A stretch of DNA of 64,000 nt. Source: an uncultured bacterium (GTDB lineage: Bacteria > Bacillota > Clostridia > Lachnospirales > Lachnospiraceae). Both the position numbers and the translations under genes were made by a program. Shown in pieces: positions 35,271 through 44,491 of this stretch. The DNA lies in contig CANPIC010000002.1 in the NCBI GenBank assembly GCA_947574055.1, forward strand, positions 62,001 to 126,000. The letters are read 5' to 3'. The notes beneath the pieces are model-generated. The model did not search any database and was not told the origin of the DNA. It saw nothing but the letters and a program-made list of their open reading frames with translations. Each line of letters opens with the position of its first letter. Position 1 is the first letter of the stretch.

Positions 35271-35854
35271 TGATGTCTCTCCTCTTTATAATATTCATAC
35301 GTTTTTCTGGTCATGGGATCGATATCGCTTTTTAGTGTTTCCAGATAGGAAAGAGTGTCTTCCAGAATCCGCATCAGCGCCTGATCCAGATCCACAAAAG
35401 CTAGTCTGCGGATCTCTGCCAGATTGGGGGCGTGTTTGCGATTTGGTTCGATATAATCCGCTATATAGATGATTTTTTCCAGTTTTGTCATACCAGGCCT
35501 TCCTGTCGTATGATTCAAAATGGCATTGATTATGTCCTTATCCCGGACACCATAACACTCCATGGCAAGGAAACTTCCTACTTTGGCATGAAGCAGAAAA
35601 GGGTTTTTGTCTTCAATTCTATTGACACGGATGTTATGTTTTTTACATATTTTTATCTTCTTGGCATTGTCGAGGCACTTGGCACAGTCATGCAAAAGAC
35701 CGGCCAATTCGGCATTTTTCACATTTTCTTCATGGCACATGGCAAGACAGCTTGCCGTATAAGCCACTCCCAGCGTATGTTCATAACGTTTGGGGTCGAG
35801 TGTCTTTTCCATTGCTTTCCGGATTTTAACGATATCTGCCTGCTTTAATTTCAT
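35267..35854 (-). CDS. yqeK: YqeK-type HD-domain hydrolase
   Basis: The YqeK family cleaves diadenosine tetraphosphate symmetrically to ADP. Over 195 residues the HD metal motifs are RYEHTLGV, LLHDCAK and a downstream HAKVG. It lies between nadD and rsfS as in other Firmicutes. A C-terminal stretch of about 20 polar residues is variable. Confidence 0.9.
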   Translation of the reverse strand: MKLKQADIVKIRKAMEKTLDPKRYEHTLGVAYTASCLAMCHEENVKNAELAGLLHDCAKCLDNAKKIKICKKHNIRVNRIEDKNPFLLHAKVGSFLAMECYGVRDKDIINAILNHTTGRPGMTKLEKIIYIADYIEPNRKHAPNLAEIRRLAFVDLDQALMRILEDTLSYLETLKSDIDPMTRKTYEYYKEERHQ

Positions 35855-35906
35855 TTTCTGTCACTGCTCCTGTTTGTCTTTATCCGTAAGTGATAGAGAT
35901 GTGAAG

Positions 35907-36524
35907 TTATTTTGTATAAAAATGATGTTGCAGAATATAATCTTCTACTGCCTGTGGAACCAGCCCGTGTATAGATGCTCCGTTTTTGAGCGCCTCCCGG
36001 ATCGATGAGGAGGAAATGGCAACATAATCCTGCATAATAAGACGGATGTCAGCCTGGTATTTGTCTTTCAGATAAGTGATCTGCGTCTGCAAATTTTGCT
36101 GTGATACCCCTGGTCTGCATGCTGCCAGAATGATAACAGACCTGAAAATACTGACCGGATCCTTCCATTCTTCTATGGCAAATACAGTATCAGCGCCTGT
36201 GAGAAAGAAAAATTCCGTATCCGGATGCTGTTGCTGCAATGCCTGAATCGTTTCATGGGAATAGGAATTGCCATCTCTGTCTGTTTCGATTGTTGAAAGG
36301 GCAAACTCCGGATGGCTCTGGATAGCCAGCTTTACCATCCTGATCCGTTCTTCTGCCGGGAGGATTTCCCGCTGATCTTTCATATAGGATACACCACTGG
36401 GAATGAAAACGATCTGGTTCAGTCCGGCTACATCCATAGCCTTTTTTGCCAGATGTAAATGTCCACAGTGAATGGGATTAAAAGTACCGCCAAGAATACC
36501 TGTTTTCTGCTTCTGTCTTTCCAT
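35907..36524 (-). CDS. nadD: Nicotinate-nucleotide adenylyltransferase
   Basis: The enzyme forms deamido-NAD from nicotinate mononucleotide and ATP. Over 205 residues it has the nucleotidyltransferase motif GGTFNPIHCGHL and the SSSIREAL motif, with a TGADTVFAI-type substrate region. It sits 11 bp after yhbY. Confidence 0.95.
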   Translation of the reverse strand: MERQKQKTGILGGTFNPIHCGHLHLAKKAMDVAGLNQIVFIPSGVSYMKDQREILPAEERIRMVKLAIQSHPEFALSTIETDRDGNSYSHETIQALQQQHPDTEFFFLTGADTVFAIEEWKDPVSIFRSVIILAACRPGVSQQNLQTQITYLKDKYQADIRLIMQDYVAISSSSIREALKNGASIHGLVPQAVEDYILQHHFYTK

Positions 36525-36535
36525 AGGCTTGTCTC

Positions 36536-36832
36536 TTATAAAGGCAGGAGAATCTTGGGATTGTCTTTATCTTTTTTATAAAGGACAATTTTTTTCCCGA
36601 TTACCTGTACGACCGTGGCATGTGTCCTTTCTGCCAGTATGGAAGCAATCTCCCTTGGGTCTTCCACACAGTTTTTCAGTACGGTGATTTTGACCAGTTC
36701 CCTTGTGTGGAATCCCTCTTCCACTGCTTTGGTTACTTCTGGTGTCAGGTTGGCTTTGCCAATCTGAAATACCGGCGTCAGTGTACTTGCCAGCCCTTTC
36801 AGATATGCCCTCTGTTTACTTGTTAATGTCAT
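36536..36832 (-). CDS. YhbY-family CRM-domain RNA-binding protein
   Basis: This 98-residue protein consists of a single CRM domain, with FQIGKANLTPEV and FHTRELVKI, and is thought to act in 50S assembly. I start at the ATG 36832 behind CAGGAG. A longer frame up to 36871 would overlap the obgE end without a binding site. Confidence 0.92.
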   Translation of the reverse strand: MTLTSKQRAYLKGLASTLTPVFQIGKANLTPEVTKAVEEGFHTRELVKITVLKNCVEDPREIASILAERTHATVVQVIGKKIVLYKKDKDNPKILLPL

Positions 36833-36854
36833 AGTCTCTGTCTCCTGTGGGATT

Positions 36855-38168
<1,314 letters not shown>

Positions 38169-38218
38169 CTACTTTTACGGTATTTCTTGCAGGAAACCGT
38201 ATCTTTTTCTGATAATGC

Positions 38219-38252
38219 CAAAAAGGCTCCAAACAGTGGTTGTTTGAAGCCT
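38219..38252 (-). terminator. Terminator or attenuator between rpmA and obgE
   Basis: On the minus strand, AGGCTTCAAAC and GTTTGGAGCCT form an 11-bp stem with one G-T pair, followed by TTTTT. obgE starts 75 bp further on with no clear promoter, so partial read-through is likely. A second, weaker hairpin (ACGGTTTC with GAAATACCGT) follows at about 38175-38205. Confidence 0.85.
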
Positions 38253-38265
38253 GAAATCATTCGTA

Positions 38266-38550
38266 TTATTGTTCTACGGGATAAACGGAAGCCTGTTTTC
38301 TGTCTCTTCCTTTTCTCTCAAATCTCAGAACGCCGTCTGCCAGAGCGAACAGTGTATCATCTCCGCCTCTGCCTACATTGACACCAGGATGAATCTTGGT
38401 ACCGCGCTGTCTGAACAGAATGTTCCCTGCTTTTACGAATTGGCCGTCGGCTCTTTTGGCACCCAGCCTCTTGGCTTCGGAATCCCTGCCGTTTTTGGTG
38501 GAACCGACACCTTTTTTATGGGCAAAATACTGAAGGTTCATATTTAACAT
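38266..38550 (-). CDS. rpmA: 50S ribosomal protein L27 with cleavable N-terminal extension
   Basis: This 94-residue L27 begins [14 protein letters not shown], the Firmicutes-type extension removed by Prp before the conserved [14 protein letters not shown] reaches the peptidyl transferase centre. It is preceded by an AAGGAGGTG site inside the prp 3' end, 4 bp from its stop. Confidence 0.97.
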   Translation of the reverse strand: MLNMNLQYFAHKKGVGSTKNGRDSEAKRLGAKRADGQFVKAGNILFRQRGTKIHPGVNVGRGGDDTLFALADGVLRFERKGRDRKQASVYPVEQ

Positions 38551-38554
38551 AGGT

Positions 38555-38878
38555 CTACACCTCCTTGAATTTTAATCGTAAATACTGCTTCTGATACTGC
38601 TTCTGTATTGCCTGCAGTCCGAAGACCATGGAATCCAGCAAAAGTTTCGTCTCTTTGGTGGGCACGGCTGTCAATTTCAGACAGATCATATCCTCATCGT
38701 GCTCACAGGTAAATGTCTGTGAGGTAAATGCTTCGATGGAATTGACAGTGTTAATCACCAGTACGGAAACCGCTGCACAGACAACATCCTGCCCTCTCTC
38801 TGCAAAGCCTGCATGTCCTTTACAGCGAAACCCTTTATAAGTTCCGGTATCGGACCGGAATACAGTAACCGTTATCAT
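38555..38878 (-). CDS. prp: Ribosomal-processing cysteine protease Prp
   Basis: This 107-residue cysteine protease removes the L27 extension. The catalytic His and Cys are in [20 protein letters not shown] (His in GHAG, Cys in VVCAA). It is encoded between rplU and rpmA, its conserved place. Confidence 0.95.
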   Translation of the reverse strand: MITVTVFRSDTGTYKGFRCKGHAGFAERGQDVVCAAVSVLVINTVNSIEAFTSQTFTCEHDEDMICLKLTAVPTKETKLLLDSMVFGLQAIQKQYQKQYLRLKFKEV

Positions 38879-38899
38879 ACGATACGCCGTCCGCTTTTG

Positions 38900-39205
38900 T
38901 TAAGCGTTGATCTTATCGATCTTTACCTGTGTAAAAAGCTGTCTGTGGCCGTTTTTCTTATGATAACCGGTTTTTCTCTTGTATTTGTATACAATAACTT
39001 TCTTGCCTTTTCCCTGTCTCATAACAGTGGCTGTTACGGAAGCAGATGCGGCATCAGAGCCTGCTTTAAACTCATCCCCGCTGACAGCAAGAACCTGGTC
39101 AAACGTAACGGTCGCACCATCCTCGGCATCCAGTTTCTCCACCCGGATAATATCGCCTTCAGATACTTTGTACTGTTTTCCGCCAGTTGCTATAATCGCG
39201 TACAT
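38900..39205 (-). CDS. rplU: 50S ribosomal protein L21
   Basis: This 101-residue protein starts [14 protein letters not shown] at 39205, behind GGGAGG. A six-codon longer frame starts on that site itself and is unlikely. It is the first gene of the L21-prp-L27-obgE operon. Three domain signatures are seen: [17 protein letters not shown] and [14 protein letters not shown]. Confidence 0.97.
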   Translation of the reverse strand: MYAIIATGGKQYKVSEGDIIRVEKLDAEDGATVTFDQVLAVSGDEFKAGSDAASASVTATVMRQGKGKKVIVYKYKRKTGYHKKNGHRQLFTQVKIDKINA

Positions 39206-39288
39206 AGGGCACCTCCCATTCACTTTACTCGCTGGCTGTGGTAATATCCACTGTCGCAGATATGCTTAGACCTCGCCATGCGGCATAC
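39206..39288 (-). ncRNA. Candidate L21 leader RNA
   Basis: The roughly 80-base 5' UTR between the consensus promoter and rplU is rich in pairing segments, including GATAT/ATATC and GTGG/CCAC on the transcript. It contains GCGAGGTCTAAGC-type sequence reminiscent of the Firmicutes L21 leader. The family presumably mediates autoregulation by L21. The assignment rests on position and partial resemblance from memory, not on a covariance search. Confidence 0.55.
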
Positions 39289-39294
39289 TCCGGT

Positions 39295-39323
39295 ATAATA
39301 GCATAAATCCCCATATCTGTCAA
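39295..39323 (-). promoter_or_regulatory. Promoter of the rplU operon
   Basis: On the minus strand, TTGACA (39318-39323) and TATTAT (39295-39300) are separated by 17 bases. The -35 box begins only 8 bases after the stop of the upstream Nudix gene, so some read-through from that operon is possible. Confidence 0.9.
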
Positions 39324-39331
39324 GTATTTGC

Positions 39332-39883
39332 TCAAAATCCCTGTACAAAAAAGTAAGCAATGATCTGAGAACGGGAACTGAATTCCTCGGTTTCCAGCAG
39401 CTTTGCCACTTCCTCTTTTGTATAAAACTGTGCCTGAATCATTTCATTGTCCGAAGTGTGATCGGAAAATTCCCCTTCCGCATCGACAATGGCAATATAG
39501 GTCTTGGTATCGGAAATCCCTACCGCCGCATAAGAAGGCGGTAGAATGGTACGGATCTGTTTTACGGACAGACCTGTCTCCTCATAGAGTTCTCTGCGGA
39601 TACATTCCTCGATACTCTCCCCCTCCTCGATCATACCTGCACACAGATTGAAAATAGTCTTGTTGACACTCATACGGAATTCCCGCAAAAGAAGCAGTTT
39701 CCCGTCGTGAAAGGCTACAATGGAAATACCACTGGGCGCTCTGCCGATATCACTGACGTCTCTTAATTCCTTACGGCTGACAATTTCATATTTTTTTTCT
39801 TTACCGGCCTTATTCAAATAGGTGATTTCATAGTTTTTCAGATATTTTCCATCTTTCACTTTTTCCAGTCTGATAAATTTCAT
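39332..39883 (-). CDS. Nudix hydrolase, ADP-ribose pyrophosphatase-like
   Basis: This 183-residue hydrolase carries the Nudix box GMIEEGESIEECIRRELYEE followed by TGL (GX5EX7REUXEEXGU). The overall form resembles ADP-ribose pyrophosphatase NudF, but the substrate is unproven. The start is ATG 39883, with GAGG upstream, overlapping the RNase gene stop by ATGA. A longer frame to 39925 is less likely. Confidence 0.85.
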   Translation of the reverse strand: MKFIRLEKVKDGKYLKNYEITYLNKAGKEKKYEIVSRKELRDVSDIGRAPSGISIVAFHDGKLLLLREFRMSVNKTIFNLCAGMIEEGESIEECIRRELYEETGLSVKQIRTILPPSYAAVGISDTKTYIAIVDAEGEFSDHTSDNEMIQAQFYTKEEVAKLLETEEFSSRSQIIAYFFVQGF

Positions 39884-41160
39884 AGTTCCGTCCTCACTGT
39901 ATCCGTTGTATTTAACTGTTCCCACAGAGATTTCTTTTCTTTTTTTCGCGTCACTTCCACCAGGCCCAGCGGCGTCATGTCCACCACATCGGCTTTCATG
40001 GGGTCGCCTGCCAGTACCTCACGCAGCGTCTCCAGCAGTTTTCTGTTCCATTCCTCCCCGCGCATGCTGATAAAATCAATGATGATAATGCCGGAAATAT
40101 TCCGGAGCAGAAGCTGATGGCCGATCTCTCTGGCCGCTTCTTCATTGATCAAAAACCAGGCGTCCTCTCCTTTTTTCTTTCCCACATATTTGCCGGAATT
40201 GACATCTATGCAGGTAAGCGCTTCCGTCCTGTCAATGACAAGGTAACCGCCTGATTGCAGCCAGACCTTTCGGCTCAGTGCCTCTGACAGCCGGGCTTCC
40301 ACACTGTAGAGCCCGGAAAGGGAAAGCAGACTGTCTTCATAAAAGACCAGTTTATCCAGATCCGACGGCTGATACTGTGTCAGCCAGTCTTTCACTTCCC
40401 GGTAGATATCCGGCTCATCGGTCATAATTTTTTCATAATCGGATGTATAATAGTCCTGCAGACTTTTCAGGTACGCCGCCGGCGCTTTTCTGAGCAGGCT
40501 AAAGCATGTCCGATGTGGTGCCTTCTCCATCACCGCCTCTGCCTCCCGGCGCAGAAGGGCAAGTTCTGTTTCCAGTATGGAAAAATCCGTCAATTCTCTG
40601 ATATTGGTCCGGCATATGAGGCCAAATTCTTTTCCGGCGCCGGCAAAAGCGGCATGGGATGAGAGGTACTCTTTCAGATGCGCTTTTACGGCCTGCGGCA
40701 GTCTGGGAGAGTATCCCGTCTGTAACCTTCCGGTGGTGAGTACCAGATACTTCCCCGGGAAAGAGAGGCTTGTGCTGGCAGACGCTTCTTTGGATTTTTG
40801 TTTTTCAGAAACAATCTGGATCACAATTTCATCTCCGGCAAGAATACGCCCATCATAGCTGCGGTTGGTAAGGATGGGGGCCCTACATTCCCGAAGCGGC
40901 AGAAAACACATGGTATCCGGTGCAAATTCCACAAAAGCCGCCCCGATGTGATCCGCCACACGCTTGACTTTACCGATATAAATATGATCCAGGACGGCTT
41001 CTTCCTCATTGGCAGCATCCGCACGCCGCAGCCGCCCGGCGGCGTCATACAGCAGGGTCAGTATCTTTCTCTGACGCTTCAGGATCAGCAGCCGCCCGCC
41101 GCCGCGGTTCTTTTCCAGACTGCCATTTTTTCGTAATTCTTCCCGGTTTCGTTTCAGCAT
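39880..41160 (-). CDS. Ribonuclease E/G family protein without the Zn-link
   Basis: This endoribonuclease homologue has 426 residues. An S1 region (IYIGKVKRVADHIGAAFVEF) precedes the DNase I-like catalytic domain with CIDVNSGKY and IIIIDFISM, holding the expected metal aspartates. The protein ends soon after GLVEVTRK, before the place where E. coli RNase E/G have the CPxCxG zinc-link. It overlaps the upstream gene by TGATG and is in the radical-SAM/L21 block typical of Clostridia. Confidence 0.88.
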   Translation of the reverse strand: MLKRNREELRKNGSLEKNRGGGRLLILKRQRKILTLLYDAAGRLRRADAANEEEAVLDHIYIGKVKRVADHIGAAFVEFAPDTMCFLPLRECRAPILTNRSYDGRILAGDEIVIQIVSEKQKSKEASASTSLSFPGKYLVLTTGRLQTGYSPRLPQAVKAHLKEYLSSHAAFAGAGKEFGLICRTNIRELTDFSILETELALLRREAEAVMEKAPHRTCFSLLRKAPAAYLKSLQDYYTSDYEKIMTDEPDIYREVKDWLTQYQPSDLDKLVFYEDSLLSLSGLYSVEARLSEALSRKVWLQSGGYLVIDRTEALTCIDVNSGKYVGKKKGEDAWFLINEEAAREIGHQLLLRNISGIIIIDFISMRGEEWNRKLLETLREVLAGDPMKADVVDMTPLGLVEVTRKKEKKSLWEQLNTTDTVRTEL

Positions 41161-41909
41161 CAGAATTCTTCTCCTGCCTCTTTCAGCGGCATCAGTTTTT
41201 TGCCGTCTGCGTTCTCTCTGTTGCCATAAATCTCAGTCCTTGTCACCGCCAGGGCAAATTCCGGCAATGTTTCCCCATTGTCTCGATAAAATGCCTCCAT
41301 GACCATGACCGGCTTGATGTTACCACTGCTGCTGGCATTCACCAGCATATAAATAACATCATTTGCCGCCTCCGTAATAGCACCGCAGTCTGCCATGTCC
41401 TCATTGCCCATGCTGCGGTAAGACAATTCATAGATGGCGGGCTTTAAATCCATTGTCAGCTGCTGTTTTTTTGTCTGTTTGACAAAAGGGATCTGTTCTT
41501 TTTCATAAAAACGCCGAAGGGTTTCGGCTGTCACGAAAGCGGGCTTTCCCGCGCGAAAAGAAACCAGGTATCCGGCGGCGGCCACACTGGCCATCGCATT
41601 TTGAGCGCCCTGAGGCAAAGCGCGGACAGACAGAATCTCCATCCCCGGCACCATAACCGCATTTAAGGCATCCCGCATGGCCCTTCCGCCCTGGTGCGAA
41701 TTGATTTCGATATCCATATATTCACTTTCACTCTCCATGCCGACACCCAGCGGAGAGGCAAAGGACATGATCTGATGAGGACTAAAGCCCCCGGAATAGG
41801 CGATGTCGATCTCTGCCCTGCGCATAGATTTCTGAAAATAACGCATCATATCCAGATGCCCGATAAATTTCATCACGCCATGTCTTGCATACTGGATCCG
41901 TACTTTCAT
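41160..41909 (-). CDS. TIGR03936 / DUF2344 radical-SAM-associated protein
   Basis: The 249 residues match the DUF2344 family: KFIGHLDMMRYFQKSMRRAEI and SGGFSPHQIMSFASPLGVG. It always accompanies the adjacent TIGR03960 radical-SAM protein; here the start overlaps that gene's end by 4 bp. It may be a partner or a substrate-binding subunit, possibly in RNA modification. Function is not established. Confidence 0.88.
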   Translation of the reverse strand: MKVRIQYARHGVMKFIGHLDMMRYFQKSMRRAEIDIAYSGGFSPHQIMSFASPLGVGMESESEYMDIEINSHQGGRAMRDALNAVMVPGMEILSVRALPQGAQNAMASVAAAGYLVSFRAGKPAFVTAETLRRFYEKEQIPFVKQTKKQQLTMDLKPAIYELSYRSMGNEDMADCGAITEAANDVIYMLVNASSSGNIKPVMVMEAFYRDNGETLPEFALAVTRTEIYGNRENADGKKLMPLKEAGEEF

Positions 41910-43813
41910 GATTTCTCTCCTTCCCGGGAAAGGCCTGTCTGCTGCCTGTTTTCCATACAGACACCGGCTGCGTAACGGGCGGCGCCGCAGCCCTGACAGG
42001 CGCTACGGCAGTTTTCTGACGTCTCCTCCCGCAATGCTTTTTCCCATTCCCGCTTCAGATACTCTTTGGAGACACCACAGTCAATAAAATCCCATGGCAG
42101 TATCTCATCCATATCACGCAGGCGTGTGGTATAGAAAGAAAGATCCAGGCCACATTCCTCAAAACTTTCCATCCACAGATCATTCTTAAAATATTCTCCC
42201 CAGGCATCAAAGAAACTGCCTTTTTCATAGGCCTTGGCAATGACCCGGCCAATCCTGCGATCTCCCCTGGCCAGTACGCCTTCCAGGACACTGGCATCCG
42301 CCTCGTGCCAGTTGTATTTGATACTCTTTTGGTTTAACTGTTTTGTGATGGCACTGCGGGTCATATAGGCTCTGTCAAGAAACTCTTCTTTGGTACACTG
42401 AGGCGCCCACTGAAACGGTGTAAACGGCTTTGGCACAAAGAAAGAAGTACTTACCACGATCTGGCACCGGCCTGTCCGTTTTTCCTTTGGTACGGTATCA
42501 TAATATAGGGCGGCAATCTTGTCCGAGAGGACGGCTATCTGCGCAATGTCTTCCGGCGTCTCCCCCGGCAGTCCCAGCATAAAATACAGCTTGACACGGC
42601 TCCAGCCGCCTGCAAAAGCCTGCCCTGCTCCTTCCAGTATGATTTCCTCTGTCAATCCTTTGTTGATCACATTTCTCAGCCTCTGGCTGCCGGCCTCCGG
42701 AGCAAAGGTAAGACTGCTCTTTCGCACATCCTGCACCTTGCTCATCACATCCAGGGAAAAGGCATCAATCCGCAGGGAAGGCAGAGATATATTGATCTTT
42801 TTCTCTCCGCATACTCTGATCAGATAATCCACCAGTTCTTCCAGCGCCGAATAATCACTGGAACTGAGAGAACTGAGGGAAATCTCCTCATGCCCGGTAT
42901 TTTTCAGCATGGTAAGTGCATACCGTTTCAGCATGTCCAGGTCCCGTTCTCTGACAGGACGGTATATCTGCCCCGCCTGGCAGAAACGGCAGCCTCTGAT
43001 ACATCCCCGCTGAATCTCCAGTACCACCCGGTCCTGTGTCGCCTTGATATAAGGGACCACCGGATGTTCGGGATAAACGGCCTGCGAGAGATCGCTGACC
43101 AGTTCCTTTTCAATGCGCGCAGGAATCCCCTCTCTTATAGGGGTAAATGTTTTTATCCTGCCATCCGCAAAATAAGTAACTTCATAAAAAGCTGGTGCGT
43201 AGATGCCGGGAAGCCGTGCAGCTTTCAGCAAAAATGCCTCTCTGCTCCCACCTTCTGCCCGGTTTTGCTGGTACAGATCAAGCAGACTGCGATACTGCGT
43301 CTCACCTTCTCCGATATAAAACAGATCAAAGAAGTCTGCAAGGGGTTCCGGATTATAGGCACAGGGCCCGCCGCCGATCACAATCGGATCGTCAGGGCCC
43401 CGGTCTTTTGCAAGCAGTGGTATCCCCGACAGATCCAGTATCTGCAGGATATTTGTATAACACATCTCATATTGCAGCGTGATGCCCAGAAAATCAAAGT
43501 CCCGCACCGGTTCCTGGGATTCCAGGGCAAAAAGCGGGATTTTTTCGCTGCGCATGATCCGATCCAGATCCGGCCAGGGCGAATAGACCCGCTCACACCA
43601 TACATCTTCATAACCATTGAACATATCATACAGAATCTGGATCCCCAGATGTGACATACCGATCTCATACACATCCGGAAAACACATGGCAAACCGGATC
43701 AGATTCTTGGTTTTTTCCTTGGTGACACTGCCTGCCTCGTTGCCAATGTAGCGGGCAGGTTTTTCTACTTTCAAAAGTATTTCGTCGCGTAACGCCAGTT
43801 GAATTTGTTTCAT
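41906..43813 (-). CDS. TIGR03960 family B12-binding radical SAM protein
   Basis: The protein is 635 residues long. The N-terminal half resembles a B12-binding-like Rossmann domain (about 30-200), followed by the radical-SAM core with CIRGCRFCQAG (CxxxCxxC) near residue 275. The C-terminal part includes a Cys-rich tail (CRSACQGCGAARY). The reaction is unknown. It pairs with DUF2344 and RNase E/G, suggesting an RNA-related role by association. Confidence 0.9.
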   Translation of the reverse strand: MKQIQLALRDEILLKVEKPARYIGNEAGSVTKEKTKNLIRFAMCFPDVYEIGMSHLGIQILYDMFNGYEDVWCERVYSPWPDLDRIMRSEKIPLFALESQEPVRDFDFLGITLQYEMCYTNILQILDLSGIPLLAKDRGPDDPIVIGGGPCAYNPEPLADFFDLFYIGEGETQYRSLLDLYQQNRAEGGSREAFLLKAARLPGIYAPAFYEVTYFADGRIKTFTPIREGIPARIEKELVSDLSQAVYPEHPVVPYIKATQDRVVLEIQRGCIRGCRFCQAGQIYRPVRERDLDMLKRYALTMLKNTGHEEISLSSLSSSDYSALEELVDYLIRVCGEKKINISLPSLRIDAFSLDVMSKVQDVRKSSLTFAPEAGSQRLRNVINKGLTEEIILEGAGQAFAGGWSRVKLYFMLGLPGETPEDIAQIAVLSDKIAALYYDTVPKEKRTGRCQIVVSTSFFVPKPFTPFQWAPQCTKEEFLDRAYMTRSAITKQLNQKSIKYNWHEADASVLEGVLARGDRRIGRVIAKAYEKGSFFDAWGEYFKNDLWMESFEECGLDLSFYTTRLRDMDEILPWDFIDCGVSKEYLKREWEKALREETSENCRSACQGCGAARYAAGVCMENRQQTGLSREGEKS

Positions 43814-43919
43814 AACAGTCTGTACAATCCCTTTTATTGTGGCAGCGCAGACAGATAATTTCGTCTGTATGACCGCCTTTTATCATCACATCATTCTTAT
43901 CATACCGTTTGCGGCAGTA

Positions 43920-44315
43920 TCATTCTCCTGCTGAGAGCGACTGCCCCGTATCCGGTTCATGTAAAGTATACGGTATATCCTCCATAAAATCAAATAAAAT
44001 TGCGGAATAATCCGTTTCTACCGCTTCCCGGATACGGGAAGGTGCGATACCAAATACGGTTTCATTCCGGGAAGAGGCAAAATATAAAAAAGCAAACAGC
44101 AAAAGCGCCGCTGCCGCACGCAGCCGGAATGTGGAAACCGGCATTTCCAGTTCGGGCGCGATCTCATCTTCCGGCTCATGAAAGGATTCATATGACGTAT
44201 TTCTGCCATACAAAAATGCCTCTCTTCCTCTTATCGTATTACGGTTTGCCTGATGCTCCTGCCGGATTCTGCGAATCAGCTGTAGCTTCTTGTCAACGGA
44301 AATATGGGAGTCCAT
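43920..44315 (-). CDS. Hypothetical single-pass membrane protein
   Basis: This 131-residue protein has a charged, Arg/His-rich cytoplasmic N terminus (about 1-65), one membrane helix (about 69-86, AAAALLLFAFLYFAS) and a short acidic outer part (EAVETDYSAILFDFMEDIPYTL). There is no family I recognise. AGGAG six bases upstream supports the start. It may be co-transcribed with the radical-SAM pair 106 bp downstream. Confidence 0.65.
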   Translation of the reverse strand: MDSHISVDKKLQLIRRIRQEHQANRNTIRGREAFLYGRNTSYESFHEPEDEIAPELEMPVSTFRLRAAAALLLFAFLYFASSRNETVFGIAPSRIREAVETDYSAILFDFMEDIPYTLHEPDTGQSLSAGE

Positions 44316-44411
44316 GCGCGTCTCCTGTCACTGTATTTCTATATATTTATGGAAGCAAAGTCGGGGGTATGAATCAAATACCGAAAACAGAACAAGGTTT
44401 TTGATCCGGAA

Positions 44412-44443
44412 AAAAAGAGACACCCCGCAAGATGTCTCTTTTT
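44412..44443. terminator. Bidirectional terminator after the lysozyme gene
   Basis: AAAAAGAGACA and TGTCTCTTTTT form a perfect 11-bp stem with a 10-base loop and A/T tracts on both sides. It acts on the minus strand 48 bp after the lysozyme stop. Confidence 0.93.
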
Positions 44444-44491
44444 GTTATTCGCACAGGCAACAAGCCAGGTATCATGGCTGTATCTGCCACC

